NCBI GenBank assembly: GCA_027483145.1
Contig: JAIXVG010000064.1
Coordinates: forward strand, 1 to 32,163
Direction: 5' to 3'
Length of the DNA: 32,163 nucleotides
Source: Planctomyces sp.
Lineage (GTDB): Bacteria; Planctomycetota; Planctomycetia; Planctomycetales; Planctomycetaceae
Position numbers and translations under genes: made by a program. Positions 24,035-31,378 of the stretch are shown in pieces; position 1 is the first letter of the stretch; the number at the start of each line of letters is the position of its first letter. The notes below the pieces were generated by a model, which ran no database searches, was not told the origin of the DNA, and saw only the letters and a list, made by a program, of their open reading frames with translations.

Positions 24035-24596
24035 CCACTCCGCCGTGCTACTGCCTCCCACCCGCTGATGCGTTAGCGTTTTATTGACATCGCCCGAAGG
24101 AATGGCGGCAACATCTTCTATCGCCGCACTTGCCACAGTAGCTCTAAACGCAGCTAATCTTTCGTCTTCAGGCGGCAAATTGGCGGTTGGGTGAGGTTCT
24201 ATTCGACGCGTAAGCCGTTTCAGAACAGGGGTTTGCCCTGCGCCGGAAAGGCAAGGTGGTACGCCAACTGGTCAATCTGGCTGGCCGATGTGGTTTTTTC
24301 GATTTTCCGGTTGACCCAACAAGTTTTCATCGGGATACTTTGATGTATCCGATGTTTCTGCTTGGTGAGAGGTTGCCCCTTAGGCAAAACTCAGGTCCCC
24401 TCGTTTTGTTTTCCCCGCCTCCTGACAATCGACATCCTTCCTGCTCCAAATTTCCCACCCATAGGCCACAGTGTTGCAAGTTTGCAACAGGAACCCTTGT
24501 GACGCCCATCCGCCGTTAGTGCTTTGGCCCCGGTCATAGAAACTTTGCAGTCGAAGTTCTTCCGCCACGGCCGTTATTCCCAAAGAACGATCTGAC

Positions 24597-27500
24597 ATGC
24601 GGCCATCTGTTACCTCCTGTTTTTTTGCCGTCGTTGCAGCGCTGACTGTTCCCGAGATCTGTCTGGCTGAAGTCATCCCAACGTTCGAAAAGCCAACTTT
24701 TGAAAAAGAAGTTTGGGCGATTTTTCGCGCGCACTGTTTCGACTGCCACGGCGCAGGGCCGAACCCGGAAGGCAAGCTTGACCTCCGGCAAGTGCGGCGG
24801 ATGATTACGGGGGGCGAAACGGGGCCTGCTGTCGTTCCGGGGCAAGTACATGAATCGCTGTTTTTGAATCGGATTCGAACTGGGGAAATGCCCCCGGGCG
24901 AAGGCAAGGTTTCTGCGGCCGAACTGCAAACGCTGGAGCATTGGGTGGCTGCGGGGGCACCCACTCGTCGGCCCGAACCAGAAACCATTCCGCAGGGGCT
25001 GGGGATTCAGCCGGAAGAACGTGACTTCTGGTCGTTCAAGCCAATCATCCGACCGGACGTGCCGACCTTCCCGGACAATTCTCGCGTCCGGACGCCAATC
25101 GACGCGTTTATTCTGGCGCAGTTATCGCCAGCAGGACTCGATTTCGCGCCCGATGCCGACTGGCAATCGCTGCTCAAGCGGGCAGCGTTCGACTTGACTG
25201 GGTTGCCCCCAACAGACGCACAGCGGGCGGCTGTGGCAGCGAATCCCAATTCAGAAACTTATTCGCGCCTTGTTGACGAAATGCTGGCCTCACCGCAATA
25301 CGGCGAACGCTGGGGGCGGCATTGGCTGGACGTGGCAGGCTATGCAGATTCCGAAGGTGCTACAAACGACGATGTGGTGCGCGGCTCGGCCTATCACTAC
25401 CGCGACTACGTCATTAACTCATTCAACGCAGACAAACCGTTCGACCAATTCATTATCGAGCAATTGGCGGGAGACGAATTGGTCCCCCGTCCGCATAGCA
25501 ATTTGAACTCGCAGCAGATTGAGCAACTGACAGCGACCGGGTTTTTGCGAATGGCCGCCGACGGAACTGCCGGAGGCGATATTGATCACGAGATTGCCAA
25601 AAACGCGGTTGTGGCAGACACGCTGAAAATTGTTTCCACATCACTCCTCGGGCTGACTGTGGGTTGTGCCCAATGCCACGACCATCGCTACGACCCAATT
25701 CCCCAAAGCGACTACTTCCAGCTCCGAGCCGTGTTTGAGCCCGCGCTCGACTGGAAGAATTGGCGGAACCCGGCTCAACGGGAAATTTCGCTCTACACCG
25801 ATGCCGACCGCGCTCAAGCGGCTGCGATTGACGCCGAAGCCGAGGTGGTACGCCGCGAACAGCAAACGGCCCAGGCCCAGTTCGTCCTGGCGGCGATCCA
25901 GCGCGAAGTGGAAAAGCATCCTGCCGAGCAGCGCGAAATGCTCTTGGCTGCTGCCACCACTCCGGGCGACAAACGCACGCCCGAGCAGATTGCATTGCTC
26001 ACGCAAATCCCTGCACTGAACATTAATCAGTTCAACTTAAGCCAATACAGCCAAGCCGATGCCGACAAGCTGAAGGCATTTGACGGGCAAATTGCCGCAA
26101 TCCTGGCGAAGAAGGCTCCCGAACACTTTCGACGTGTGCTAACGGAAGTGCCCGGACAGGTGCCGGTGACGTATCTCTTCAATCGTGGCGATCATCGTCA
26201 ACCACGGCAGCCCGTTTCGCCGGGCGAATTGCAGATTACGGCGAACGCGGGCGAGGCGCTGGCCATTCCTGAGCAAGCGTCTGACCTGCCCACCACCGGA
26301 CGGCGATTAGCCTTGGCCCGGTATCTCACTCAAGGCAATCATCCGCTGGTCAGCCGAGTATTGGTGAACCGCGTCTGGCTAAATCACTTTGGCAAAGGGC
26401 TGGTCGCAACGCCGGGCGATTTTGGAAAGCTGGGTGTCGCACCTACTCATCCCGAACTACTCGATTGGTTAGCAACGGAGTTTCGCGAAACCGGCTGGAG
26501 TTTGAAGCGTCTGCACCGCCTGATTATGAATTCCACGGTCTTCCGGCAATCGAGCGTTCCGAGTTCAGAAACGCTGGCCACCGACCCGGCCAACCAGCTC
26601 TACGGACGGATGCCCGTGCGCCGGCTGGAGGCTGAAACGGTTCGCGACCGAATTCTTGCAGCGAACGGCACGCTGAACCTGACGCAATTTGGTCCGCCTG
26701 TACAAGTACAAGCGGACGAGACCGGGCAGATTATCGTTGGGGGCGAGGACACGCGCCGCAGTCTTTATTTGCAAGTGCGGCGTTCGATGCCGGTTTCGTT
26801 TCTGGCGATGTTCGACGCACCCACAATGGAAGTGAATTGCGAGCGGCGGGTTGTTTCGACGGCCGCAACGCAAAGCTTGATGATGTTGAACAGCGACTTT
26901 GTGCTGAAGCAGGCGCGGCTGTTGGCAGAACGGGCACTGCGTGAGGCGGCCGCTTCGCCAACACGCAATGGGTCAGAAAATGCTGCAATTGAACTCCTGT
27001 GGGATGACCCGTGGCAGTATGGATACGGCGAGGTGACCGAATCGGGTACGCCAGAAGTGCGATATACCAAGTTCCCCGTTTGTGCCAACGAGACCTACGC
27101 CGGCGGTGTGGCCGTTCCGGATGCGCTGCTCGGCTATACGCTGCTGAACAATCAGGGAGGGCACCCGGGCGGCACGGGCGCTCTGGCGGTCATTCGGCGG
27201 TGGGTCGCACCGGCCGACGGAACCGTAGAAGTTCGGGGCTCGATACAACACTTCAACGAAGGTGGCGACGGTGTGCGGGCCCGTATTGTGGTAACCGGTC
27301 AGTCGGTGCAATTTGCTGTTGTTGCCCATAACAACGTGGCGGATTTTCCGGTGACACACTGCATGGTTCGCGCTGGGGACACGGTTGATTGTGTGGTCGA
27401 TTGCAGGGCGGCGGAGACATCTGACACGTTCGCAAACCGGCTCGAGTATCGATTAGTCTCGCCAAGTGGTCAGTTGTTGGGGTACTGGAATTCGATCGCG

Positions 27501-27749
27501 GATTTCCGCTCGCCAATGACAGTGTCGCCAGTCGTGGCTATTCGCCGGGCCTGGGAACTGGCCCTGTGTCGATCGGCAACCGACGACGAGGTGGCTTCGG
27601 CGGTGCAGTTTCTTCGGTCGCAGGCACAGACAATTCGCACCACTCCCGAGTTTGCTTCCCTGGGCGGACAGACCGACATGCAGAAACAGCTGTTGACGAA
27701 CTTATGTCAGGTGCTGATGAGTTCCAACGAATTTCTCTATGTCGATTAG
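24597..27749 (+). CDS. PSD1-family cytochrome-like protein (PSCyt1-PSCyt2-PSD1)
   Basis: 1050 aa. A signal peptide (about 1-24, ending CLAE) leads into a PSCyt1 domain with heme motif CFDCH (47-51). The PSCyt2/DUF1549 region (about 140-380) follows, with a second motif CAQCH (357-361). The PSD1/DUF1553 domain begins near residue 570 (LARYLTQGNHPLVSRVLVNRVWLNHFGKGLV). It is split by a beta-rich insert at about 792-970 (DDPWQYGYGEV..., GGHPGGTGALAVIRRWVAPADGTVEVRG, VDCVVDCRAAETSD) before resuming with RRAWELALCRSATDDEVASA and ending NEFLYVD. Family function is unproven; in planctomycetes these proteins pair with DUF1501 proteins, as here 83 bp downstream. Base composition differs from the neighbours: the plus strand is G>=C instead of C-rich. 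Confidence 0.95.
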   Translation: MRPSVTSCFFAVVAALTVPEICLAEVIPTFEKPTFEKEVWAIFRAHCFDCHGAGPNPEGKLDLRQVRRMITGGETGPAVVPGQVHESLFLNRIRTGEMPPGEGKVSAAELQTLEHWVAAGAPTRRPEPETIPQGLGIQPEERDFWSFKPIIRPDVPTFPDNSRVRTPIDAFILAQLSPAGLDFAPDADWQSLLKRAAFDLTGLPPTDAQRAAVAANPNSETYSRLVDEMLASPQYGERWGRHWLDVAGYADSEGATNDDVVRGSAYHYRDYVINSFNADKPFDQFIIEQLAGDELVPRPHSNLNSQQIEQLTATGFLRMAADGTAGGDIDHEIAKNAVVADTLKIVSTSLLGLTVGCAQCHDHRYDPIPQSDYFQLRAVFEPALDWKNWRNPAQREISLYTDADRAQAAAIDAEAEVVRREQQTAQAQFVLAAIQREVEKHPAEQREMLLAAATTPGDKRTPEQIALLTQIPALNINQFNLSQYSQADADKLKAFDGQIAAILAKKAPEHFRRVLTEVPGQVPVTYLFNRGDHRQPRQPVSPGELQITANAGEALAIPEQASDLPTTGRRLALARYLTQGNHPLVSRVLVNRVWLNHFGKGLVATPGDFGKLGVAPTHPELLDWLATEFRETGWSLKRLHRLIMNSTVFRQSSVPSSETLATDPANQLYGRMPVRRLEAETVRDRILAANGTLNLTQFGPPVQVQADETGQIIVGGEDTRRSLYLQVRRSMPVSFLAMFDAPTMEVNCERRVVSTAATQSLMMLNSDFVLKQARLLAERALREAAASPTRNGSENAAIELLWDDPWQYGYGEVTESGTPEVRYTKFPVCANETYAGGVAVPDALLGYTLLNNQGGHPGGTGALAVIRRWVAPADGTVEVRGSIQHFNEGGDGVRARIVVTGQSVQFAVVAHNNVADFPVTHCMVRAGDTVDCVVDCRAAETSDTFANRLEYRLVSPSGQLLGYWNSIADFRSPMTVSPVVAIRRAWELALCRSATDDEVASAVQFLRSQAQTIRTTPEFASLGGQTDMQKQLLTNLCQVLMSSNEFLYVD

Positions 27750-27820
27750 AGGCGTGTTAACGAACAGATTGTTTCGTTGGTTTCTCGCTGTTTCATTTTC
27801 ACGACTTGCTTCGATTGCCT

Positions 27821-27824
27821 GGAG
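27821..27824 (+). promoter_or_regulatory. ribosome binding site of the DUF1501 gene
   Basis: GGAG lies 8 nt before a GTG at 27833. It supports that GTG as start over the in-frame TTG at 27806, which has no purine-rich site. Confidence 0.55.
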
Positions 27825-27832
27825 ACGTTTCA

Positions 27833-29275
27833 GTGTTCCCAAACCTGCTGCCCACACGACGCCAGTTTCTGTCTGAAAACGCCATGGGTATTGGGTCGAT
27901 CGCACTCGCGGTGATGCTGGCCGAAGAAGAGGCCAAAGCGAAACCGCCCAGCGTGCGAACTGAGCCGGTCGTCTATGACCTGCGTCCCAAGCCAACGCAG
28001 TTCCCCGGCAAAGCCAAAGCGATGATTTCGCTCTTCATGCATGGGGGGCCTTCGCAGATGGAGTTGATGGACCCCAAGCCGGAGCTATCACGCCTGAATG
28101 GCACCGACTATGCCGGCGAAGTTGGCTATAGCGACCAGAAGAACGCCTCGCGAAAGCTATTGGGCAGCCGGTGGAAGTTTGAGAAGCATGGACAATCGGG
28201 CCTGGAGTTTTCCGAACTCATTCCCAACATCGCCAGCGTTGCCGACGATCTGTGCGTCATTCGGTCGATGCACACCGGGCACAACGGCCACGAGGTTTCC
28301 ATTCGGTACTTCAATGCCGGTATTCCAGCAGTGTTGGGCCGGCCCTCATTGGGCTCCTGGCTGACGTACGCACTGGGCAGCGAATCGCAAAATCTCCCAG
28401 CCTACATGGTTCTGGTCGACCCGGGTGGCCATCCCGTCGACGGCGTCAACAACTGGTCAAACGGGTTCATGCCGCCGCTCTTCCAGGGGACGGTATTGCG
28501 GGCCACGGAACCCAGAATTCTGAACTTGAACCCGCCACCTCATTTGAAGGGCGAGCTTCAGGCTCAAAACCTGGCGTTTCTGAAGGGGCTGAATGACCGG
28601 CATTTGGAACAGCATCCAGGCGAAGCCGACCTGGAAGCCCGGATTGCCAGCTACGAACTGGCTGCACGAATGCAGATCGCGGCCAAAGAAGCGCTCGACA
28701 TTTCGAGCGAAACCGAGGCCACCCAGAAAATGTACGGCCTGGATAACGAGGCAACACGCGAATACGGCACACGCTGCCTGATTGCCCGGCGACTCGTTGA
28801 ACGCGGCGTGCGCTTCGTGCAGCTCTTTCTGGCTCACCAGCCATGGGATCATCACGAAAACATTAAGGACGCCCTGCCCGCAATCTGCAAGCGGACTGAT
28901 CAGCCTTCGGCAGCACTGGTGAAAGACCTGAAGCAGCGTGGGCTGCTCGACTCAACCCTGGTTCACTGGGGCGGCGAAATTGGCCGGTTGCCCGTCACCC
29001 AAGGGACGGCTGAAACTGGCGGACGCGACCATAACGGCCAAGGCTTCAGCATTTGGATGGCCGGTGGTGGCATCAAGCCGGGAATGACCTACGGCGAGTC
29101 GGATGAAGTTGGCCATCGCGCCGTCACAAACGTGGTGACTGCGAACGATTACCAGGCAACCGTCATGCACATGTTTGGGCTGGATCACTCGAAGGTGATT
29201 TACCACCACAGCGGTCAGCCACAACAAATTACGGCCGGCCGAACAGCGCGAGTTGTTAACGATATTCTCGCTTAG
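27833..29275 (+). CDS. DUF1501 domain protein with Tat-like signal
   Basis: 480 aa from the GTG at 27833. The N-terminus VFPNLLPTRRQFLSENAMG contains a twin-arginine motif (RRQFL) and a short hydrophobic segment, so export in folded form by Tat is likely. DUF1501 is related to the alkaline-phosphatase/sulfatase superfamily. Visible family motifs are SLFMHGGPSQMELMDPKP, SMHTGHNGHEV, RLVERGVRFVQLF, WDHHENIKDALP, VHWGGEIGRLP and GRDHNGQGFSIWMAGGGIKPG. The reaction is unknown. It follows the PSD1 gene by 83 bp on the same strand, the standard planctomycete arrangement, and the two probably act together at the cell surface or periplasm. The composition shift of the PSD1 gene continues weakly here. 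A long hairpin follows the stop. Confidence 0.94.
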   Translation: MFPNLLPTRRQFLSENAMGIGSIALAVMLAEEEAKAKPPSVRTEPVVYDLRPKPTQFPGKAKAMISLFMHGGPSQMELMDPKPELSRLNGTDYAGEVGYSDQKNASRKLLGSRWKFEKHGQSGLEFSELIPNIASVADDLCVIRSMHTGHNGHEVSIRYFNAGIPAVLGRPSLGSWLTYALGSESQNLPAYMVLVDPGGHPVDGVNNWSNGFMPPLFQGTVLRATEPRILNLNPPPHLKGELQAQNLAFLKGLNDRHLEQHPGEADLEARIASYELAARMQIAAKEALDISSETEATQKMYGLDNEATREYGTRCLIARRLVERGVRFVQLFLAHQPWDHHENIKDALPAICKRTDQPSAALVKDLKQRGLLDSTLVHWGGEIGRLPVTQGTAETGGRDHNGQGFSIWMAGGGIKPGMTYGESDEVGHRAVTNVVTANDYQATVMHMFGLDHSKVIYHHSGQPQQITAGRTARVVNDILA

Positions 29276-29300
29276 GGTGGAGGATCTCACGGCCGCAGGC

Positions 29301-29373
29301 GGCAAGATCAAAGGGGTCAAGACGAGTTGCTTTCTGAGGCAATTCGACGAGTCCTGACCCCTTTGATTTGCCC
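29301..29373. repeat. long imperfect palindrome (REP or MITE-like)
   Basis: The left arm contains ATCAAAGGGGTCA (29307-29319) and the right arm TGACCCCTTTGAT (29355-29367), a perfect 13-bp match extended outward by GGCAA/TTGCC. Between them CGAGTTGC and GCAATTCG make a second, inner stem around TTTCTGAG. It starts 26 bp after the DUF1501 stop, so it may also function as a terminator or mRNA 3' hairpin. The layout resembles REP-type elements mobilised by Y1 (RAYT) transposases. Confidence 0.65.
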
Positions 29374-29430
29374 TAGCTCCATCAATCACGCCGCGTCAAT
29401 CTGATACTTCTTCAGTTTGGTAGAGTGTTA

Positions 29431-29581
29431 CTTGCCCCACCTTCTCATCCGAATCAACGACAATCTCAATGCGCGATTAGCACCCTTGGTCATCGGCCAA
29501 GTATCAAGCGCACCATCGAGACCCACTACCGCATTCCATGCGGCAAACCGCACCGTTCAACGCTCCAAACACCCTGAAATC
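29431..29581 (+). repeat. direct repeat R2, right of the PSD1-DUF1501 cassette
   Basis: This is the counterpart of 23749-23900 in the same orientation, about 5.7 kb away. The conserved frame on the minus strand (NAVVGLDGALDTWPMTK) ends early at a TAA because of an indel relative to R1, so R2 is the more decayed copy. Confidence 0.72.
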
Positions 29582-29759
29582 CTCAAGCAATCGCTCAAGA
29601 ATGCATGCTTGCCCTAAACGGAAAGCATCGCACGCACTTTCCCCATGGCTACTCGGCTGAGTCCGAACATGCCACCTCGCCAATGCTGCACCGGTGAGCC
29701 TTAGCCTAGCTGAGCGGTTAGGTACACTCTAGACTCCATCGCGTGATGTGTGTAATGGC

Positions 29760-29821
29760 CCTACGGCAGGAAAGAAATTCGTATGGTGAAAACAAAGTTG
29801 AACAAGCTCGTTGCCCGTAGG
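29760..29821. promoter_or_regulatory. inverted repeat enclosing a small-ORF start
   Basis: CCTACGG (29760-29766) and CCGTAGG (29815-29821). The ribosome binding site and start codon of the 29-aa frame lie in the loop, so folding could control access to them. Confidence 0.3.
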
Positions 29822-29872
29822 ACCGAACAACATAACTCCGGAGACGCTACGTCCAGCAATGTTTCAGCTTAG
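29783..29872 (+). CDS. possible 29-aa leader peptide
   Basis: ATG at 29783 to TAG at 29872, beginning MVKTKLNKLVARR and ending SSNVSA. The site AGGAAAG stands 8 nt before the ATG, better than for most genes in the window. The frame ends 54 bp before the metallophosphoesterase start. The peptide is basic at its N-terminus and has no known motif. It may be a leader or a small regulatory protein of the downstream operon, or chance. Confidence 0.3.
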   Translation: MVKTKLNKLVARRTEQHNSGDATSSNVSA

Positions 29873-29910
29873 TGGTGGTCACATCGATAGGCCATCAAAT
29901 ACAGCCACTT

Positions 29911-29917
29911 GGGGGAG
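29911..29917 (+). promoter_or_regulatory. ribosome binding site of the metallophosphoesterase gene
   Basis: GGGGGAG ends 9 nt before the GTG at 29927. ATG codons at 29939 and 29942 would be 21 nt or more away, so the GTG is preferred. Confidence 0.6.
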
Positions 29918-29926
29918 TAGGAACCT

Positions 29927-31378
29927 GTGAGAGTCACAATGATGCATATCTCCGACCTTCATCGTGATCCGACTCAGGGGATTCGGAATGGGCCATTACT
30001 CCGCTCACTCGTGAATGACCGTAATCGCTACGCCACTGGCACACCGCCACTTTCACCGCCTTCCCTGATCATCGTCAGCGGAGATATTGTTTACGGTGTT
30101 CCGGCCACGCACTCTACCCCGAACGACACACTTGCAGCCCAATACCAAGAGGCAGAATCATTTCTTGTAGACTTGGTGAACACCTTCCTTGATGGGGACC
30201 GGCAGCGGTTAGTTCTTGTCCCCGGCAACCATGACGTGAGTTATCCCGAAACGCTGACAGCCCTTACTTCACTCACCGCATCCTCTCCCGCCGCTTCATC
30301 CCTCTCAGATGCAATTGCAGACTTGTTTTCGCCGCATTCCTCGCATCGCTGGTCTTGGAAAGACCTGCAGCTATACCGCCTGACCGACAAAGATCGCTAC
30401 AATCGACGCATTGAACATTTCGCCTCCTTTTATTCCCGCTTCTATAAAGGGGCTCGGAGCTACAGCTTAGCCCCGGAAGAACAGGTTGATATTTTCGCTT
30501 ATCCAGCCTATGGCATCGTCATCGCCGCTTTCAATAGCTGCTACAACAATGACCCGCTTCACAGGGCCGGGTGTATTCATCCCAATGCGATTGCAGTGGC
30601 AGCACGACAAGTCGAATCTCTTCAGTATCAGGGTCACATCCCTGTTGCCGTGTGGCATCACAACACCCTTGGCGGGCCACATTCGGACGATTACATGGAT
30701 GCGGACACGCTGCAAGTCCTAATCGACTGTGGCTTCAGCATTGGACTACACGGGCACCAACACAAGCCAACATTCGTGGAAGAGCGTTTTCGCTTCGCCA
30801 CTGGTCGAAAGATCACGGTCCTGAGCGCCGGAACGCTCTGTGGAGGCCACCGCTCGCTGCCACATGGACACGACCGATCATATAACCTGCTCGAACTCGA
30901 TACCGAAGCTTACTCGGCTACCGTGCATCAGCGGCGTATGTCCAACGACTCATTTGACTTGCCCGTGTGGACAGCCGGGTGGTACTCAGATTTGAACGCC
31001 AGCACAATCCAGTTCGATATTCAGACGCCACTTGTGCCTCAGCCATCTCAAAATGCCCGGCTATCGGAAGCTGAATCATTGCTAGCGAAGAACGATCATG
31101 CCGGTGCGAGGAGCGTCCTTTTGAGACTCGTCAGCACGGACGGCATTGCGCGTCGAATGCTTGCGGAGTGCTATACAGTCCTTCCGTATGACGACGACCT
31201 AATAAGCAGCTTGTTTCCTCCGCAGTCCGTAAGCGAAGCCATCCTTCTTGCGGACGCCCTCTGGGAGTTGGGAGACAAGAAACGCCTTGGTGAACTGCTC
31301 GGCCTAAGCGTCGTCGCTGACAGCATTGATTCTGCGGCAATCGAACTACGGCAGAAATACGAAGCGAGGGTGAAATGA
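29927..31378 (+). CDS. calcineurin-like metallophosphoesterase with C-terminal helical domain
   Basis: 483 aa from the GTG at 29927. The complete metal-binding set of calcineurin-like phosphoesterases is visible: DLH (D10, H12), GDIV (D53), GNHD (100-103), WHHN (H244/H245) and GHQH (276-279). The catalytic domain spans about 1-340. The rest (about 365-483) is helical with short TPR-like repeats (ARLSEAESLLAKNDHAGARS, AILLADALWELGDKKRLGEL), suitable for protein contacts. Substrates of such enzymes include nucleotides, cyclic nucleotides, nucleic acids and phosphoproteins; none can be chosen here. The stop overlaps the start of the next gene (ATGA), so the two are translationally coupled. With an HSP90-like partner, a defence or stress function is plausible but inferred. 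Confidence 0.9.
   Translation: MRVTMMHISDLHRDPTQGIRNGPLLRSLVNDRNRYATGTPPLSPPSLIIVSGDIVYGVPATHSTPNDTLAAQYQEAESFLVDLVNTFLDGDRQRLVLVPGNHDVSYPETLTALTSLTASSPAASSLSDAIADLFSPHSSHRWSWKDLQLYRLTDKDRYNRRIEHFASFYSRFYKGARSYSLAPEEQVDIFAYPAYGIVIAAFNSCYNNDPLHRAGCIHPNAIAVAARQVESLQYQGHIPVAVWHHNTLGGPHSDDYMDADTLQVLIDCGFSIGLHGHQHKPTFVEERFRFATGRKITVLSAGTLCGGHRSLPHGHDRSYNLLELDTEAYSATVHQRRMSNDSFDLPVWTAGWYSDLNASTIQFDIQTPLVPQPSQNARLSEAESLLAKNDHAGARSVLLRLVSTDGIARRMLAECYTVLPYDDDLISSLFPPQSVSEAILLADALWELGDKKRLGELLGLSVVADSIDSAAIELRQKYEARVK

Larger units (their letters stand above)
23511..24596. other. repeat-rich intergenic region, about 1.1 kb
   Basis: Between the esterase and PSD1 genes. It contains two TAGCCCGAAGCG-type repeats (23553, 23643), the left copy of a ~150-bp direct repeat (23749-23900) and two CATGCTTG palindromes (23935, 24011). 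Several short frames exist on both strands but none has a start site with conserved-looking content. From 24080 to 24596 no repeat is recognised; this part should hold the PSD1 promoter. Confidence 0.55.
29276..29926. other. repeat-rich intergenic region, about 650 bp
   Basis: Between the DUF1501 and metallophosphoesterase genes. It contains a long imperfect hairpin (29301-29373), the right copy of the ~150-bp direct repeat (29431-29581), a degraded CATGCTTG element near 29600, and a small possible leader frame (29783-29872). TTAGCC (29701) and TACACT (29723), 16 bp apart, form a weak promoter-like pair. Confidence 0.5.

Noticed and set aside
24256-24519. 87-codon plus-strand frame before the PSD1 gene
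   Set aside because: No ribosome binding site, no recognisable motif and a Pro/Arg/Cys-rich composition typical of non-coding DNA.
24597-29275. PSD1-DUF1501 pair considered as a transposon
   Set aside because: There is no transposase or integrase and no terminal inverted repeats; only direct repeats flank the pair, so it is described as a cassette and not as a mobile element.
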